A stretch of DNA of 64,000 bases from Mucilaginibacter mali (GTDB taxonomy: Bacteria > Bacteroidota > Bacteroidia > Sphingobacteriales > Sphingobacteriaceae), in NCBI RefSeq assembly GCF_013283875.1, contig NZ_CP054139.1, positions 2,170,001 to 2,234,000 on the forward strand, read 5' to 3'. The position numbers and the translations under genes were made by a program. The notes beneath the pieces were generated by a model. The model made no database searches. It saw nothing but the letters and a program-made list of their open reading frames with translations, and had not been told where the DNA came from. How positions within the stretch are numbered: position 1 is the first letter of the stretch; each line of letters opens with the position of its first letter. Below, in pieces: positions 34,527 through 44,759 of the stretch.

Positions 34527-35663
34527 ATGCCGATGCTAACCCGCAGGATGTTTACCTGTTTTTCATTTCTGTTATTGCTCATCTATACCAGCGCATTTGC
34601 CGTTGACGATCATAAAACAATGGCTATCGGTTCTTCAGCACCCGACTTTTACCTGCGTGGTGTCAATGGTAAAATGTACAGTTTAGCTTCATTTAAAAGT
34701 GCTAAAGTATTGGTAGTGATATTCATGTGCAATCACTGTCCTACATCGCAAGCTTATGAGGAGCGTGTTATAAAACTGACTAACGACTATGCTGGCAAAG
34801 GGGTTAGGGTTGTAGCCATCAATCCTAACAACCCCAAAGCATTACGCCTGGATGAGTTAGGTTACAGCGATGTAGGCGACTCGTTTGCCGATATGAAGAT
34901 CCGTGCGCGGGATAAGCATTTCAACTTTCCGTACCTGTATGATGGCGCTACCGAGATCACTTCTAAAAAATTTGGCCCTACATCTACACCACACGTCTTT
35001 ATTTTCGATAAACAACGTAAACTGCGCTATAATGGCCGCATCGACGATATGGAAGACCCCGCTAAAACGCCCACATCTTTAGATGCACGGGATGCCATTG
35101 ATGCTTTATTGGCCGGTAAAGAAATCGCGGTACCGGTTACCAAAACCTTTGGCTGCTCGGTAAAATGGGCCGAAAAGCGCGACTGGATAAAAAAGGCCAC
35201 GATAACCTGGGCTAATGAACCGGTAAAGCTGGACACCATCAATATAAATGGTATAAAGCATTTACTGGAAAGCAAAACAGGTAAACTGCGCCTCATCAAT
35301 ATTTGGGCGACATGGTGCAGCCCCTGCGTTGCCGAATTTTCTGACCTGGTAACTATCAATCACATGTACCGCGACCGGGGTCTGGAGTTTGTAAGCATCA
35401 CAACTGATGATCTTTCTGCAAGGGATAAGGCTTATAAGTTTTTACAGCGCAAACAGGCGTCGGGCAAAAACTATATCTACACTGGCGATAATAAGTATAA
35501 AATGATAGAGGCCATCGACCCTAAATGGTCGGGCGCTTTGCCTTATACCATGTTGGTTAACCCCAATGGTAAAGTTGTATATCAGCACCAGGGCATGATC
35601 GACGCGGAAAAACTAAAGAAGACTATCTTCAACGATCCACTCATCGGGCGAATCTATAAATAG
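34527..35663 (+). CDS. Periplasmic protein with two thioredoxin-like domains
   Basis: 378 residues with a signal peptide (~1-25). Domain 1 (~35-185) is AhpC/TSA-redoxin-like with a CNHCP active site (~residues 72-76), where the second and third residues are Asn-His. Domain 2 (~235-375) is TlpA-like with WATWCSPC (~residues 260-267). Having both a redoxin-type and a CxxC reductase domain in one chain suggests an oxidoreductase that could reduce itself. Substrates in the periplasm are unknown. Standalone gene. Confidence 0.85.
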   Translation: MPMLTRRMFTCFSFLLLLIYTSAFAVDDHKTMAIGSSAPDFYLRGVNGKMYSLASFKSAKVLVVIFMCNHCPTSQAYEERVIKLTNDYAGKGVRVVAINPNNPKALRLDELGYSDVGDSFADMKIRARDKHFNFPYLYDGATEITSKKFGPTSTPHVFIFDKQRKLRYNGRIDDMEDPAKTPTSLDARDAIDALLAGKEIAVPVTKTFGCSVKWAEKRDWIKKATITWANEPVKLDTININGIKHLLESKTGKLRLINIWATWCSPCVAEFSDLVTINHMYRDRGLEFVSITTDDLSARDKAYKFLQRKQASGKNYIYTGDNKYKMIEAIDPKWSGALPYTMLVNPNGKVVYQHQGMIDAEKLKKTIFNDPLIGRIYK

Positions 35664-35827
35664 CTATAGCCCAATAACATGCCATTAAACCGAACGGTGC
35701 CTGTATCATAAGCGAACACTTTTATTGGTTTAAATCGATATAATATATTGATTTTTAAATAGATATAGGTATGGCATTCTTTTTAGTATGATATCTTAAA
35801 CTATTATCATCTTTAAACTGGTCTGCT

Positions 35828-38329
35828 ATGCTTAAAAACTACTTCACCATTGCCTGGCGCAACGTACAGCGTAATAAAGGCTACACGCTGATGAATATCG
35901 CCGGGCTTGCTTTTGGTCTTGCCGCTTTTATAGCAGCATTGGTATATGTGAATTACGAGACCGGTTTTGATAAATGGGATAAGCAATTAAGCCGTACTTA
36001 CCGGGTTGATATGAAGGAAACCTGGGGCGAAGAGACCACTAATTCGGCATGGACACCTTTTCCTTTAGCCGCCCAGTTAGTAGCCAATTGTCCCGAAGTG
36101 CGGGCTGCTACCAGGATATCGGATAAAGGGCAGCAATTGGTTACCGTGGGCGATAAAGCTTTGTATATTGAAAGGGTAATGGCCGCCGATAGCTCCTTCC
36201 TGACCGTGATGCCTTATAAACTAAAATACGGCAGTATGGTAAGCGCCCTAAAGCAACCGGGCGATGCCATTATTACCGGCACTACCAGTATGAGGTTATT
36301 TGGTACGGAGAATAGTGTGGGTAAAACCATGGTTTTAAATAATGGGAAAACCTATACCGTTGCTGGCGTCTGCGAGGGTAAGGCACAATCGCACCTTGAT
36401 TTTGATATATGCGTTTCATTTTCATCGCTGACCGGTACAAACTGGTCGGCTAATGTTTACTTTACTTATGCTTTGCTTAGGCCGGGAACTTCGGTAGATG
36501 CTTTATCTAAAAAAACCAAAAGTTTGATAGTTAATAGTCTTGCCACTTACTCATATGGTATGATGTCGGCCGGCAATCCTAAAGTAACCGAACCTGGCAA
36601 GCAGCCGGAGCAATGGATAAAAGCCAACCTGGGCCACAGTGTAGACCAGGTAACATTTGAGCCTGTGGCCGATGTGCATTTATTCTCGAAGGCTAAAATA
36701 TATCGTGACGCGGCCGGGAATCACCCATTGTTTAATACCAAAGCAGGGAATAGCACGCCGGTTATATTTTTTGGTATTGCAGCTGTACTGGTATTGGTGC
36801 TGGCCTGCATTAATTATATCAACCTTTCTATAGCGCGTGCTGGTAAGCGCGCCAAAGAATCGGGCATCCGCAAAGTGATGGGAGCAGGCCGCCGTCAGCT
36901 GATCGGCCAATTCCTGGCCGAGGCTTTTGTACAAAGCTTTATGGCGATGTTGATTGGTATATTGTTAGCCAAGTGGATCATCGCCATTCTTAATTCGGCT
37001 TTCGGGATGCATTTAAGCTTCTTCGATAATGGTTCGGCAATGGCGAACTGGATGTTTGCCGGGCAATTATTATTGCTGGTACTGGCGGTTACGCTGTTAT
37101 CGGGCGCCTATCCCGCATTTATATTGTCATCATTCCAGGCGGCACGGGTTTTAAAGGGCGAGATCACCAAAAGTGTGAAGGGGAAACTCCTGCGCAACGG
37201 ACTTGTCATATTACAATTCAGTATATCGGCTTGCTTTATTATTGGTATGGCGGTGGTTTACCTGCAATTGCATTATATCAATTCTACCGATCCGGGTTTT
37301 ACTACCGAGCAGGTGATGGTGCTTAAACCGTATTCGGGTAGGTTGATAGATCCGGGAATGCCGGATAACAGGATCGATCTTTTAAAAACGCAAATGATGC
37401 AAATACCGGGTGTTAAATCTGTAGCGATGACCGATTTTTATCCCGGCACGCCATCAAACGTAACCGGAGCCGATGCCAGCTTTAATAACCGCAAAGGGCA
37501 GGTTACTTTCGATTTTGTACATTTTGATTATTTTAAAACGCTCAATATCAAGTTTGTTTCCGGTCGCGATTTTTCACCTGTTTATGCTTCAGATACGGTG
37601 AATTCGGCCATTATCAACCAAACCACTGCGCGATATATGGGTTACAGGGATCCCATCGGCCAGCAGGTAGAGCTGATAGGCGTTAAGTATAATATCATCG
37701 GTGTGGTTAAGGATAATCATGTGGCGGGCTATAACTCGTTGATTGTACCAGAAGTTTACGGGATAGCTGTGCAGAAGCACATGTTTGGCGGGTATAAATC
37801 CATCCTTGTAAAAGTGAATGGGCGCGAGGCATCGGCTACAACCCGGGCTGTAGAGAAGTATTGGAAAAGCATTGAACCCGGCTACCCTTTGCGTTATACC
37901 TGGCTCGACCAGGATTTTGCTAAGCTATTGGATAAATACGAGCGCTTCGGCAAGATCACCATTCTATTATCGGCAGTATCTATTGTTATTGCCCTGATGG
38001 GGATATTTGCACTCAGCGCGTTCGCAGCAGCACAACGAACCAAGGAGATTGGTATCCGCAAGGTATTCGGCGCATCAGCTGCGGGCATCACTGCTATGTT
38101 ATCCATGGATTTCCTGAAGCTGATCATTCTCGCCCTGGTTGTCGCGTTCCCGGTATCGTACCTGGCATCACGCAAATGGCTGCAGGAGTTTGCCTACCAG
38201 GTACAGCTCAGTTGGCTGGTATTTGCTGCGGCCGGCGTTGTGATATTGGTTATAGCCTTAATTACCGTTAGTATACAAGCCATAAAAGCAGCAGTGGTAA
38301 ACCCGGTAAAAAGCCTGCGAACGGAATAA
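35828..38329 (+). CDS. ABC transporter permease, MacB/FtsX type
   Basis: 833 residues. N-terminal LKNYFTIAWRNVQRNKGYT (~residues 2-20) then a membrane helix and a MacB-like periplasmic domain (~50-300). Two FtsX domains follow: helices near 310-450 with IARAGKRAKESGIRKVMGA and near 720-825 with AAAQRTKEIGIRKVFGA, the coupling-helix signature seen twice. It is the tandem-permease form common in Bacteroidota. Such proteins do mechanotransmission for efflux of peptides or lipids with a separate ATPase, not encoded nearby. Confidence 0.93.
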   Translation: MLKNYFTIAWRNVQRNKGYTLMNIAGLAFGLAAFIAALVYVNYETGFDKWDKQLSRTYRVDMKETWGEETTNSAWTPFPLAAQLVANCPEVRAATRISDKGQQLVTVGDKALYIERVMAADSSFLTVMPYKLKYGSMVSALKQPGDAIITGTTSMRLFGTENSVGKTMVLNNGKTYTVAGVCEGKAQSHLDFDICVSFSSLTGTNWSANVYFTYALLRPGTSVDALSKKTKSLIVNSLATYSYGMMSAGNPKVTEPGKQPEQWIKANLGHSVDQVTFEPVADVHLFSKAKIYRDAAGNHPLFNTKAGNSTPVIFFGIAAVLVLVLACINYINLSIARAGKRAKESGIRKVMGAGRRQLIGQFLAEAFVQSFMAMLIGILLAKWIIAILNSAFGMHLSFFDNGSAMANWMFAGQLLLLVLAVTLLSGAYPAFILSSFQAARVLKGEITKSVKGKLLRNGLVILQFSISACFIIGMAVVYLQLHYINSTDPGFTTEQVMVLKPYSGRLIDPGMPDNRIDLLKTQMMQIPGVKSVAMTDFYPGTPSNVTGADASFNNRKGQVTFDFVHFDYFKTLNIKFVSGRDFSPVYASDTVNSAIINQTTARYMGYRDPIGQQVELIGVKYNIIGVVKDNHVAGYNSLIVPEVYGIAVQKHMFGGYKSILVKVNGREASATTRAVEKYWKSIEPGYPLRYTWLDQDFAKLLDKYERFGKITILLSAVSIVIALMGIFALSAFAAAQRTKEIGIRKVFGASAAGITAMLSMDFLKLIILALVVAFPVSYLASRKWLQEFAYQVQLSWLVFAAAGVVILVIALITVSIQAIKAAVVNPVKSLRTE

Positions 38330-38374
38330 GCTTAATGCCCGTTAAGTTTATTTGAAAATGCCTAAATTGGATGC

Positions 38375-39799
38375 ATGAAAATCAATCGCTTTTTTCTTGT
38401 AGCCTTATTATCAGGCATATGGTTTATCGGCCGGGGGCAAAATTACACGCCGCAGGTTGCCGCTTACATTAAGTTTAATGAGGCTATTATAGCCATTACC
38501 AATGTAAAATTGATAGATGGCACAGGTAATCCCGCAAAGTCGAACCAAACCATTATTATTCGTAATGGCAAAATAGAGCAGGTGGGCGATGCCGCGAAAA
38601 TAAAACTCCCGGATAATATCAAAACCATCGACGGTACGGGCAAAACACTTATCCCGGGATTGGTGATGCTGCACGAGCATATGTATTATACTATGCCTGC
38701 GGGTAATATGTTCAATATCGCGCAAATGCCTTATTCGTTTCCGCGCTTATACCTGGCCGGCGGGGCTACAACCATCCGCACGGCGGGCAGTATCGAGCCA
38801 CAAACCGACCTTAACATTAAACGAATGATAGCCGATGGCAAAATGTTAGGCCCGGATATGGATGTTACGGCGCCATATATCGAAGAGCAAGGGTACGATA
38901 TCCCCGGCCTTAACGTAATTAAAGGCCCGGAAGAAGCCGCGGCTACCGTTAACTTTTGGGCCGACAGGGGATGCACCTCCTTTAAAATGTATGTGCACGC
39001 CACCAAGGCCGACATGGCTGCCGTAGTGCGCGAAGCACATAAGCGTAAACTGAAAGTAACCGGGCATATAGGTGCGGTAACCTATCGCGAAGCTGCAGAA
39101 ATAGGCATTGATAATTTAGAGCACGGTTTTATGGCCAGCGGCGATTTCGATAGCCTGAAGGTAGAAAATGCGGTTGATGATAACCACGAACGCCAATCGC
39201 TGATGAAACTGGATGTGAATAGCCCAAAAATGAAGGATCTGATGAAATTCATGATCGGTAAACATGTGGCTTTAACTTCCACCTTAACAGTTTTTGAGCC
39301 ATCTACCAGCCGCGAGGTATTCCCAGGCGGGGCTGATGAAGCGCTTACGCCTGAAGTAAGGGAAATGGTGCAAAAGAAATGGCAGGCAGCTCAAAATCGC
39401 GACCAGGCCAGCGCAGCCCTGTTTGCCAAGGAGCAGGCCTGGGAAAAGCAATACGTAGCCATGGGCGGCTTACTGGTAGCAGGTACCGATCCAACCGGTG
39501 CGGGTCGTGTAGTGAGCGGCTATTCTAATCACCGTGAAATAGAATTATTGGTTGAAGGCGGTTTTACGCCTGAACAAGCTATAAAAATATGCACTTTGAA
39601 TGGTGCGATGTATTTAGGCAGACAAGGTGATATCGGCAGCATCGCACCCGGAAAAAAGGCAGATCTTGTTTTGTTAAATGGCGATCTGTCTGCCGATATC
39701 AAAAATATCCGTAAAACCGATATGGTGTTTAAAAACGGTGCAGCTTTCGATTCGCAAAAAATATTCGATTCGGTTAAAGGACATGTGGGGATGAACTAA
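38375..39799 (+). CDS. Exported amidohydrolase-family protein
   Basis: 474 residues with a signal peptide (~1-21). Metal-binding motifs: LHEHMYY (~residues 99-105, HxH), KMYVHATKAD (~residues 207-216), VTGHIGAV (~residues 228-235), LEHGF and AGTDPTGAG (~residues 368-376, catalytic Asp). This matches secreted imidazolonepropionase/prolidase-like amidohydrolases that are common in soil Bacteroidota. 45 bp after the permease gene. Substrate unknown, probably a peptide or lactam. Confidence 0.88.
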   Translation: MKINRFFLVALLSGIWFIGRGQNYTPQVAAYIKFNEAIIAITNVKLIDGTGNPAKSNQTIIIRNGKIEQVGDAAKIKLPDNIKTIDGTGKTLIPGLVMLHEHMYYTMPAGNMFNIAQMPYSFPRLYLAGGATTIRTAGSIEPQTDLNIKRMIADGKMLGPDMDVTAPYIEEQGYDIPGLNVIKGPEEAAATVNFWADRGCTSFKMYVHATKADMAAVVREAHKRKLKVTGHIGAVTYREAAEIGIDNLEHGFMASGDFDSLKVENAVDDNHERQSLMKLDVNSPKMKDLMKFMIGKHVALTSTLTVFEPSTSREVFPGGADEALTPEVREMVQKKWQAAQNRDQASAALFAKEQAWEKQYVAMGGLLVAGTDPTGAGRVVSGYSNHREIELLVEGGFTPEQAIKICTLNGAMYLGRQGDIGSIAPGKKADLVLLNGDLSADIKNIRKTDMVFKNGAAFDSQKIFDSVKGHVGMN

Positions 39800-39810
39800 T
39801 TAAACTATCA

Positions 39811-41997
39811 CTATTGCAGATAGTTATCTGTAACTTTTGCAATATCGTTAGTGATCTTGTTGATAAAGCCTAATTGCTCTTTCAGCAATTTTTCATCAGC
39901 GGTAAGATCGGGGATGGAATCCGTTGGTTTAATACCTTTATCGGCTGTAAACTCCACAGTTTTGCCCCCCAGCTTTTTATCAGTCTCGTTTAACACGGCC
40001 ACACTGCGTTTAAACAGTTTGATATGATCGGGGTGGGGTTTGGCTGTCATTTTTGCTGATGAAGCGGTAGGGGCAATGGTAGCCAGGTACGATGACAGAA
40101 TATGGTTCAGTACCACAAATTTGTGCACCTCCTTGCTTTTCTTTTGCTTCCTTTTAGGTTCTGATGTCATCCGTTCAAATGCGGCCGAAAGGTTAGCCGA
40201 TGTTACATAAACCTCTTTACGGGCCAGTTTATAATCGGTGGTACCAGTCGAGGCGCCGGTCATGCTTTCGGCAATTTTAGCCAGGTAATGCGTATTGGCA
40301 TAAACCACATCGCGCAGACTTTCGGTAATGATTTCCGATTCCCACGACGGGAACAGCACATAACTGGCAATAAACGCGATAACCGAACCGATAATGGTAT
40401 CCACAATACGCTCCTGGGCTATATTTAAGTGCCCTACGCCTAAAAACTTGAAAAGGATCAGCACATAGGGGGTCATTAAAATAACGCTTACCACGTAGTT
40501 TAAACGCTGGAAGCTATAAGCGCCCATCATAAATATCACCAGCAGAACAAACTGTACAATAGTGTTATGTACAAACACTAAAATCAATACACCTATAACT
40601 CCGCCGGCAATGGTGCCAATTAAACGTTGGTAATTACGCTGCTTGGAAAGGCTGTAGCCTGGTTTTAATATAACGATGATAGTTAACAGTACCCAATAAC
40701 TATGGTGCCCAAAAACCAATTTGCGGCCGGTAATATAATCGGCAAAAACAATTACCTCGGCGCTTTTGGTTACAAAAAAGCCGAAGATGCACACCAGCGA
40801 TACCCGGAGGGCATGTTTAAACGCCGCCGAACTGAACGTAAGGTTATCGAAGAAGATGCGTGGCGCGTAATCCTGGTGGGTAACAAATTTTGAATACTCC
40901 TCGTCCTTACGTTCCATTAAACTGGCAGAGGATTTGGAGTTGTAGTAGTTAAAAACGTCGGATATACGCCGGTTAAGATCGCGCAGATTGATCAGGATCT
41001 TTTTTAGCACCAGGTTACTGATACCCGGATCGTTTTTACCTACGCCATCAATCATGGTTTTTAATTGTTCCAGATCCTTATCAAAATTAGCCATGTGCTT
41101 ATAGCGGCTGTTCGACAGGATGGCAAAACCAATATTATCCAGTTCGTCGGCCATGCGGTGCAGTAAAGCGGCTATTTCTTCCAGCACGCCTGTGTGGCCA
41201 AATTTTTCGTGGATATCCTTATAATCATAGTGTGTGGCCATGATCTGTTCGTACAGATCGACCAGGTCGACAAAGGTGATCAGCAGTATCCGGCTGGCAT
41301 AGGTCGATTCCTTTACCATGACGCGGCTCTTGAATAAGATCTCGCGTACAACATCCTGGTGCTGGCTCACCTGTATCTGGTGCGATACCAGTTTGCGGTA
41401 ATTCTCATCGATATCGGTATCGGGCTTATAAAAATCAGCTTTGATACGCAGGAATTTCACCACATCAAGCATGTTTTCGCCAAGGGCCTGCTGTGCTGCG
41501 CGATATGGCCTTATCGTGAAAAACAGCAGGCTTTGCAACATATACCATACACCGCCTGCCAGCAAAGTAGCACTGTAACTAACTATTTCGTCGGGCTGAA
41601 TGGCCTTATCCATCATGAATATCATAATGAGTAACGAAGCAGTACCTACCGATGCCGCCCGATTGCCATAAACGGTAAACATCGAAAACAGGAACGAGAA
41701 CAAAGCGATCTCTACACCCAGTGTATACAGGTTCAATCGCGCAAAGCCGGTGATCACCGCAACCACAAATATTAACCCATTGCATATCAGCATGGCATTA
41801 CGCTTATGCATAGTTGGCCCCGGCACGTCTACCACGCAAACGCACAAAGCGCCCAGCGATAGTGTGAGGCCCATATCAAACAAATTAAATTGGGTAAGTA
41901 TCAGCGTAGGCAGTAAAATGCCCAGCGAGATGCGTAAACCATCAGAAAAATACTGGCTGTAGAAAAAGCTTTTTATTTCCCTGCTTTGTGTGTTCAT
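39811..41997 (-). CDS. FUSC-family membrane protein (YccS/YhfK-like)
   Basis: 728 residues with two membrane bundles (~15-165 and ~395-545), each followed by a soluble helical domain, the usual FUSC layout related to aromatic-acid exporters such as AaeB and plant ALMT. The second bundle begins AFKHALRVSLVCIFGFFV and contains GHHSYWVLLTIIVILKPGYSLSKQR, which matches the FUSC_2 core. Likely an efflux-type transporter, substrate unknown. Convergent with the amidohydrolase (11-bp gap), divergent from ppc. Confidence 0.85.
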   Translation of the reverse strand: MNTQSREIKSFFYSQYFSDGLRISLGILLPTLILTQFNLFDMGLTLSLGALCVCVVDVPGPTMHKRNAMLICNGLIFVVAVITGFARLNLYTLGVEIALFSFLFSMFTVYGNRAASVGTASLLIMIFMMDKAIQPDEIVSYSATLLAGGVWYMLQSLLFFTIRPYRAAQQALGENMLDVVKFLRIKADFYKPDTDIDENYRKLVSHQIQVSQHQDVVREILFKSRVMVKESTYASRILLITFVDLVDLYEQIMATHYDYKDIHEKFGHTGVLEEIAALLHRMADELDNIGFAILSNSRYKHMANFDKDLEQLKTMIDGVGKNDPGISNLVLKKILINLRDLNRRISDVFNYYNSKSSASLMERKDEEYSKFVTHQDYAPRIFFDNLTFSSAAFKHALRVSLVCIFGFFVTKSAEVIVFADYITGRKLVFGHHSYWVLLTIIVILKPGYSLSKQRNYQRLIGTIAGGVIGVLILVFVHNTIVQFVLLVIFMMGAYSFQRLNYVVSVILMTPYVLILFKFLGVGHLNIAQERIVDTIIGSVIAFIASYVLFPSWESEIITESLRDVVYANTHYLAKIAESMTGASTGTTDYKLARKEVYVTSANLSAAFERMTSEPKRKQKKSKEVHKFVVLNHILSSYLATIAPTASSAKMTAKPHPDHIKLFKRSVAVLNETDKKLGGKTVEFTADKGIKPTDSIPDLTADEKLLKEQLGFINKITNDIAKVTDNYLQ

Positions 41998-42114
41998 TAA
42001 TATTAGGCGTTTATATCGATGTGAAATTAAACAATTTAATAGTTTTTATTGTTTTTAATGCGGATTTCTTAATAATTTAGCCTGTTGCTAAAAAATATAT
42101 TAATAGTGATTAAA

Positions 42115-42144
42115 TTGAACCCCACAAAATTAGTCGTATTTTCG
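42115..42144 (+). promoter_or_regulatory. Housekeeping-type promoter for ppc
   Basis: TTG (42115-42117), 19-nt spacer, TATTTTCG (42137-42144), close to the Bacteroidota -33 TTG / -7 TAnnTTTG pattern; ends 29 bp before the ppc ATG. Confidence 0.5.
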
Positions 42145-42173
42145 GCATCATATAACAACCTTTATAAATTTAT

Positions 42174-44756
42174 ATGCCATCAGTAACCAAGCTTAGTCAG
42201 CGGGAAATCATTTTTAACCAGGAGGTGGAAAGCCGTTTCCAGTTATACGATAGCCTTTTTCTTACGTTACCTTTTTACCAGGTAAAAGATACAGGTATTT
42301 TACTTCCTTTTTTCAGTTCGCATTGCGAAAAAGAAACAGCTAAGCAAAAATCGCCCGCGGCTATTATCGAGTCGTTCTTTAAAAAGTATGTACCCGATAT
42401 TGATCACGAGGAGCAGATCAACCGCCTGTTCAGGTTCATTCAGTATATCGAGCGCCAGGTGGTTCTATTTGATGCCATTGAAGATTCATCCTTTAACAAG
42501 ATCGGTCACTTTGAAAAGACCGGTACCCTGCAAAGCCTGTTGCAACAGGTGGATGGCGATGATGAAATGCGCCAGCAGATAAAGGAAAAGCTGAAAACAT
42601 TTTCGCTGCGCCTGGTACTGACCGCGCACCCAACCCAATTTTACCCAAGCCGGGTGCTGGGTATCATGACCGACCTGATCGACGCCTTAAAGGTTAATGA
42701 TATTAATACTATTAACGCGTTGCTACAGCAGTTGGGTAAAACGCCTTTCTTTAATAAAACTTCACCTACCCCTGTTGATGAGGCTGTTAGCCTGATCTGG
42801 TTTTTGGAGAATGTGTTCTATCATGCCGTAACAGCAACACAGGCCAAGCTTGAAGAAGAATTTGATCTGAAAGATGGCGATAACCAGGTGGTTGAACTGG
42901 GCTTTTGGCCGGGTGGCGACCGCGATGGCAACCCGAACGTTAATTGCGAGACCACTAAAACCGTTGCCGCCAATTTAAGACAGATCATATTCCGCTGCTA
43001 TTACCGCGATTACCGGGTGCTGAAACGCCGTATTACCTTCCGCGGTGTGGAAAGGCCGATGAAGGCGCTGGAGACGTTACTTTACCAAAATGCTTTTAAT
43101 GAGCAACCGCAACCGGCCAACCTGCAGGCCGACCTGATCGGGCTTTTGTCATCTATCAAAGAAACCATCATAAACGACCATGACGGCTTGTTCTTAAACC
43201 TGGTTGATGACCTGCTGCACAAAGTGCGCGCGTTTGGTTGCTACTTCGCCACGTTGGATATCAGGCAGGATAGCCGGGTGCTGCGTAATGTATTTAAGTA
43301 TTGTACTGCAGGCCGCCAGGTTGATAAAGCTATAAAGAACGGCTACCTGGATTTAAGCGAAGAGGATAAGCTTAAGGCACTTACCTTTAACGAGGCTAAC
43401 TTATTTGTTGGCGACGATGCCGACGACCTGGTGAAGGATACATTGGATACCATCAGGCTGATGAAGACTATTCAGCATACCAATGGTGAGCGGGCCTGCC
43501 AGCGCTTTATTATCAGTAACTGCCAGCAGGCATCGGATATTTTGCAGTTGATGGACCTGTTTTTATGGAGCGGCTGGAAAAAGAACGAACTGACGGTTGA
43601 TTTTATGCCGCTGTTTGAAACCGTGAACGATTTGGCCCACGCGGCCGAGATTATGGAGAAGCTGTATACGCATCCGTTCTATAAATCGCACCTGAAGAAC
43701 CGCCATAACCGCCAAACCATTATGCTTGGCTTTAGCGATAGTACAAAGGATGGTGGTTACCTGATGGCCAACTGGTCGATATATAAAGCTAAGGTTGAGC
43801 TGACGGCCATGGCGCGCAAGCATAATATACAATTAGCGTTTTTTGATGGGAGAGGGGGGCCTCCTGCGCGCGGCGGTGGTAAAACACACCGTTTCTACTC
43901 ATCAATGGGTAAAGATATTGCTAACGATCATATCCAGCTGACCATACAGGGCCAAACTGTGAGTTCGCAATACGGTTCGGTTGATACGGCAAGATTCAAT
44001 TCAGAGCAATTGATCAACGCGGGTATCGTATCGGCTTTAAATCCAAACCGCCATGATCTGCTGGATAGCAGCCACAAAAAGATGATATCTGAAATGGCGG
44101 ATGAAAGCTATAAGGCTTTTCTTGCACTGCGTGAAGATCCGTTGTTTGTGGAGTACCTGGAGAAATTAAGCCCGTTGAAATTACTGTCGCGGATCAATAT
44201 CAGCAGTCGCCCAACTAAGCGTAATGCAGGTGCCAAACTGAAGCTGGAAGATCTGCGCGCCATCAGTTTTGTAACCGCCTGGGGCCAGATGAAGCAGAAT
44301 ATCCCGGGTTTTTACGGCGTAGGTACCGCGTTAAAGAAAATAAAAGGGGAGAAGCGCTGGAAGGAAATACAGGAATTATACCATAACTCGGGTTATTTTA
44401 AAACCGTGGTTGATAACTGTATGATGTCCATGTCGAAATCGGATTTCCGCGTAACTGCCTATTTGGAAAGCGATAAAACTTTTGGTGCATTTTGGAAGAA
44501 ACTGCACGATGAGTACGAACTAACTAAAGAATTATTGCTTGAATTAACCGGTAGCGAATCGTTAATGGAGGAATACCCGATAGAGCGGCGATCCATAGCG
44601 CTGCGTGAGCGAATTGTATTGCCTTTGGTTATTATTCAGCATTATGCGCTGCATAAATTAAATCATCAGCACCAAGAGGAATTTACGGATATTTACAATA
44701 AATTAGTGATCCGTACGGTTTACGGTATTGTAAACGCCGGACGTAATTCTGCCTAA
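42174..44756 (+). CDS. ppc: Phosphoenolpyruvate carboxylase
   Basis: 860 residues, normal length. Adds bicarbonate to phosphoenolpyruvate to give oxaloacetate (anaplerosis). Conserved elements: LTAHPTQFYPSR (~residues 148-159, catalytic His), GFWPGGDRDGNPNV (~residues 242-255), GFSDSTKDGGYLMANW (~residues 519-534, catalytic Lys) and the FDGRGGPPARGGG loop (~residues 556-568). The lack of the C-terminal QNTG in its standard form (it ends NAGRNSA) is common in Bacteroidota enzymes. Followed after 3 bp by the ThuA-type gene. Confidence 0.97.
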   Translation: MPSVTKLSQREIIFNQEVESRFQLYDSLFLTLPFYQVKDTGILLPFFSSHCEKETAKQKSPAAIIESFFKKYVPDIDHEEQINRLFRFIQYIERQVVLFDAIEDSSFNKIGHFEKTGTLQSLLQQVDGDDEMRQQIKEKLKTFSLRLVLTAHPTQFYPSRVLGIMTDLIDALKVNDINTINALLQQLGKTPFFNKTSPTPVDEAVSLIWFLENVFYHAVTATQAKLEEEFDLKDGDNQVVELGFWPGGDRDGNPNVNCETTKTVAANLRQIIFRCYYRDYRVLKRRITFRGVERPMKALETLLYQNAFNEQPQPANLQADLIGLLSSIKETIINDHDGLFLNLVDDLLHKVRAFGCYFATLDIRQDSRVLRNVFKYCTAGRQVDKAIKNGYLDLSEEDKLKALTFNEANLFVGDDADDLVKDTLDTIRLMKTIQHTNGERACQRFIISNCQQASDILQLMDLFLWSGWKKNELTVDFMPLFETVNDLAHAAEIMEKLYTHPFYKSHLKNRHNRQTIMLGFSDSTKDGGYLMANWSIYKAKVELTAMARKHNIQLAFFDGRGGPPARGGGKTHRFYSSMGKDIANDHIQLTIQGQTVSSQYGSVDTARFNSEQLINAGIVSALNPNRHDLLDSSHKKMISEMADESYKAFLALREDPLFVEYLEKLSPLKLLSRINISSRPTKRNAGAKLKLEDLRAISFVTAWGQMKQNIPGFYGVGTALKKIKGEKRWKEIQELYHNSGYFKTVVDNCMMSMSKSDFRVTAYLESDKTFGAFWKKLHDEYELTKELLLELTGSESLMEEYPIERRSIALRERIVLPLVIIQHYALHKLNHQHQEEFTDIYNKLVIRTVYGIVNAGRNSA

Positions 44757-44759
44757 GTT

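Noticed and set aside
42001..42173. Possible promoter for the FUSC gene in the gap shared with ppc
   Set aside because: I found no acceptable -33/-7 pair on the minus strand; only the ppc promoter is reported.
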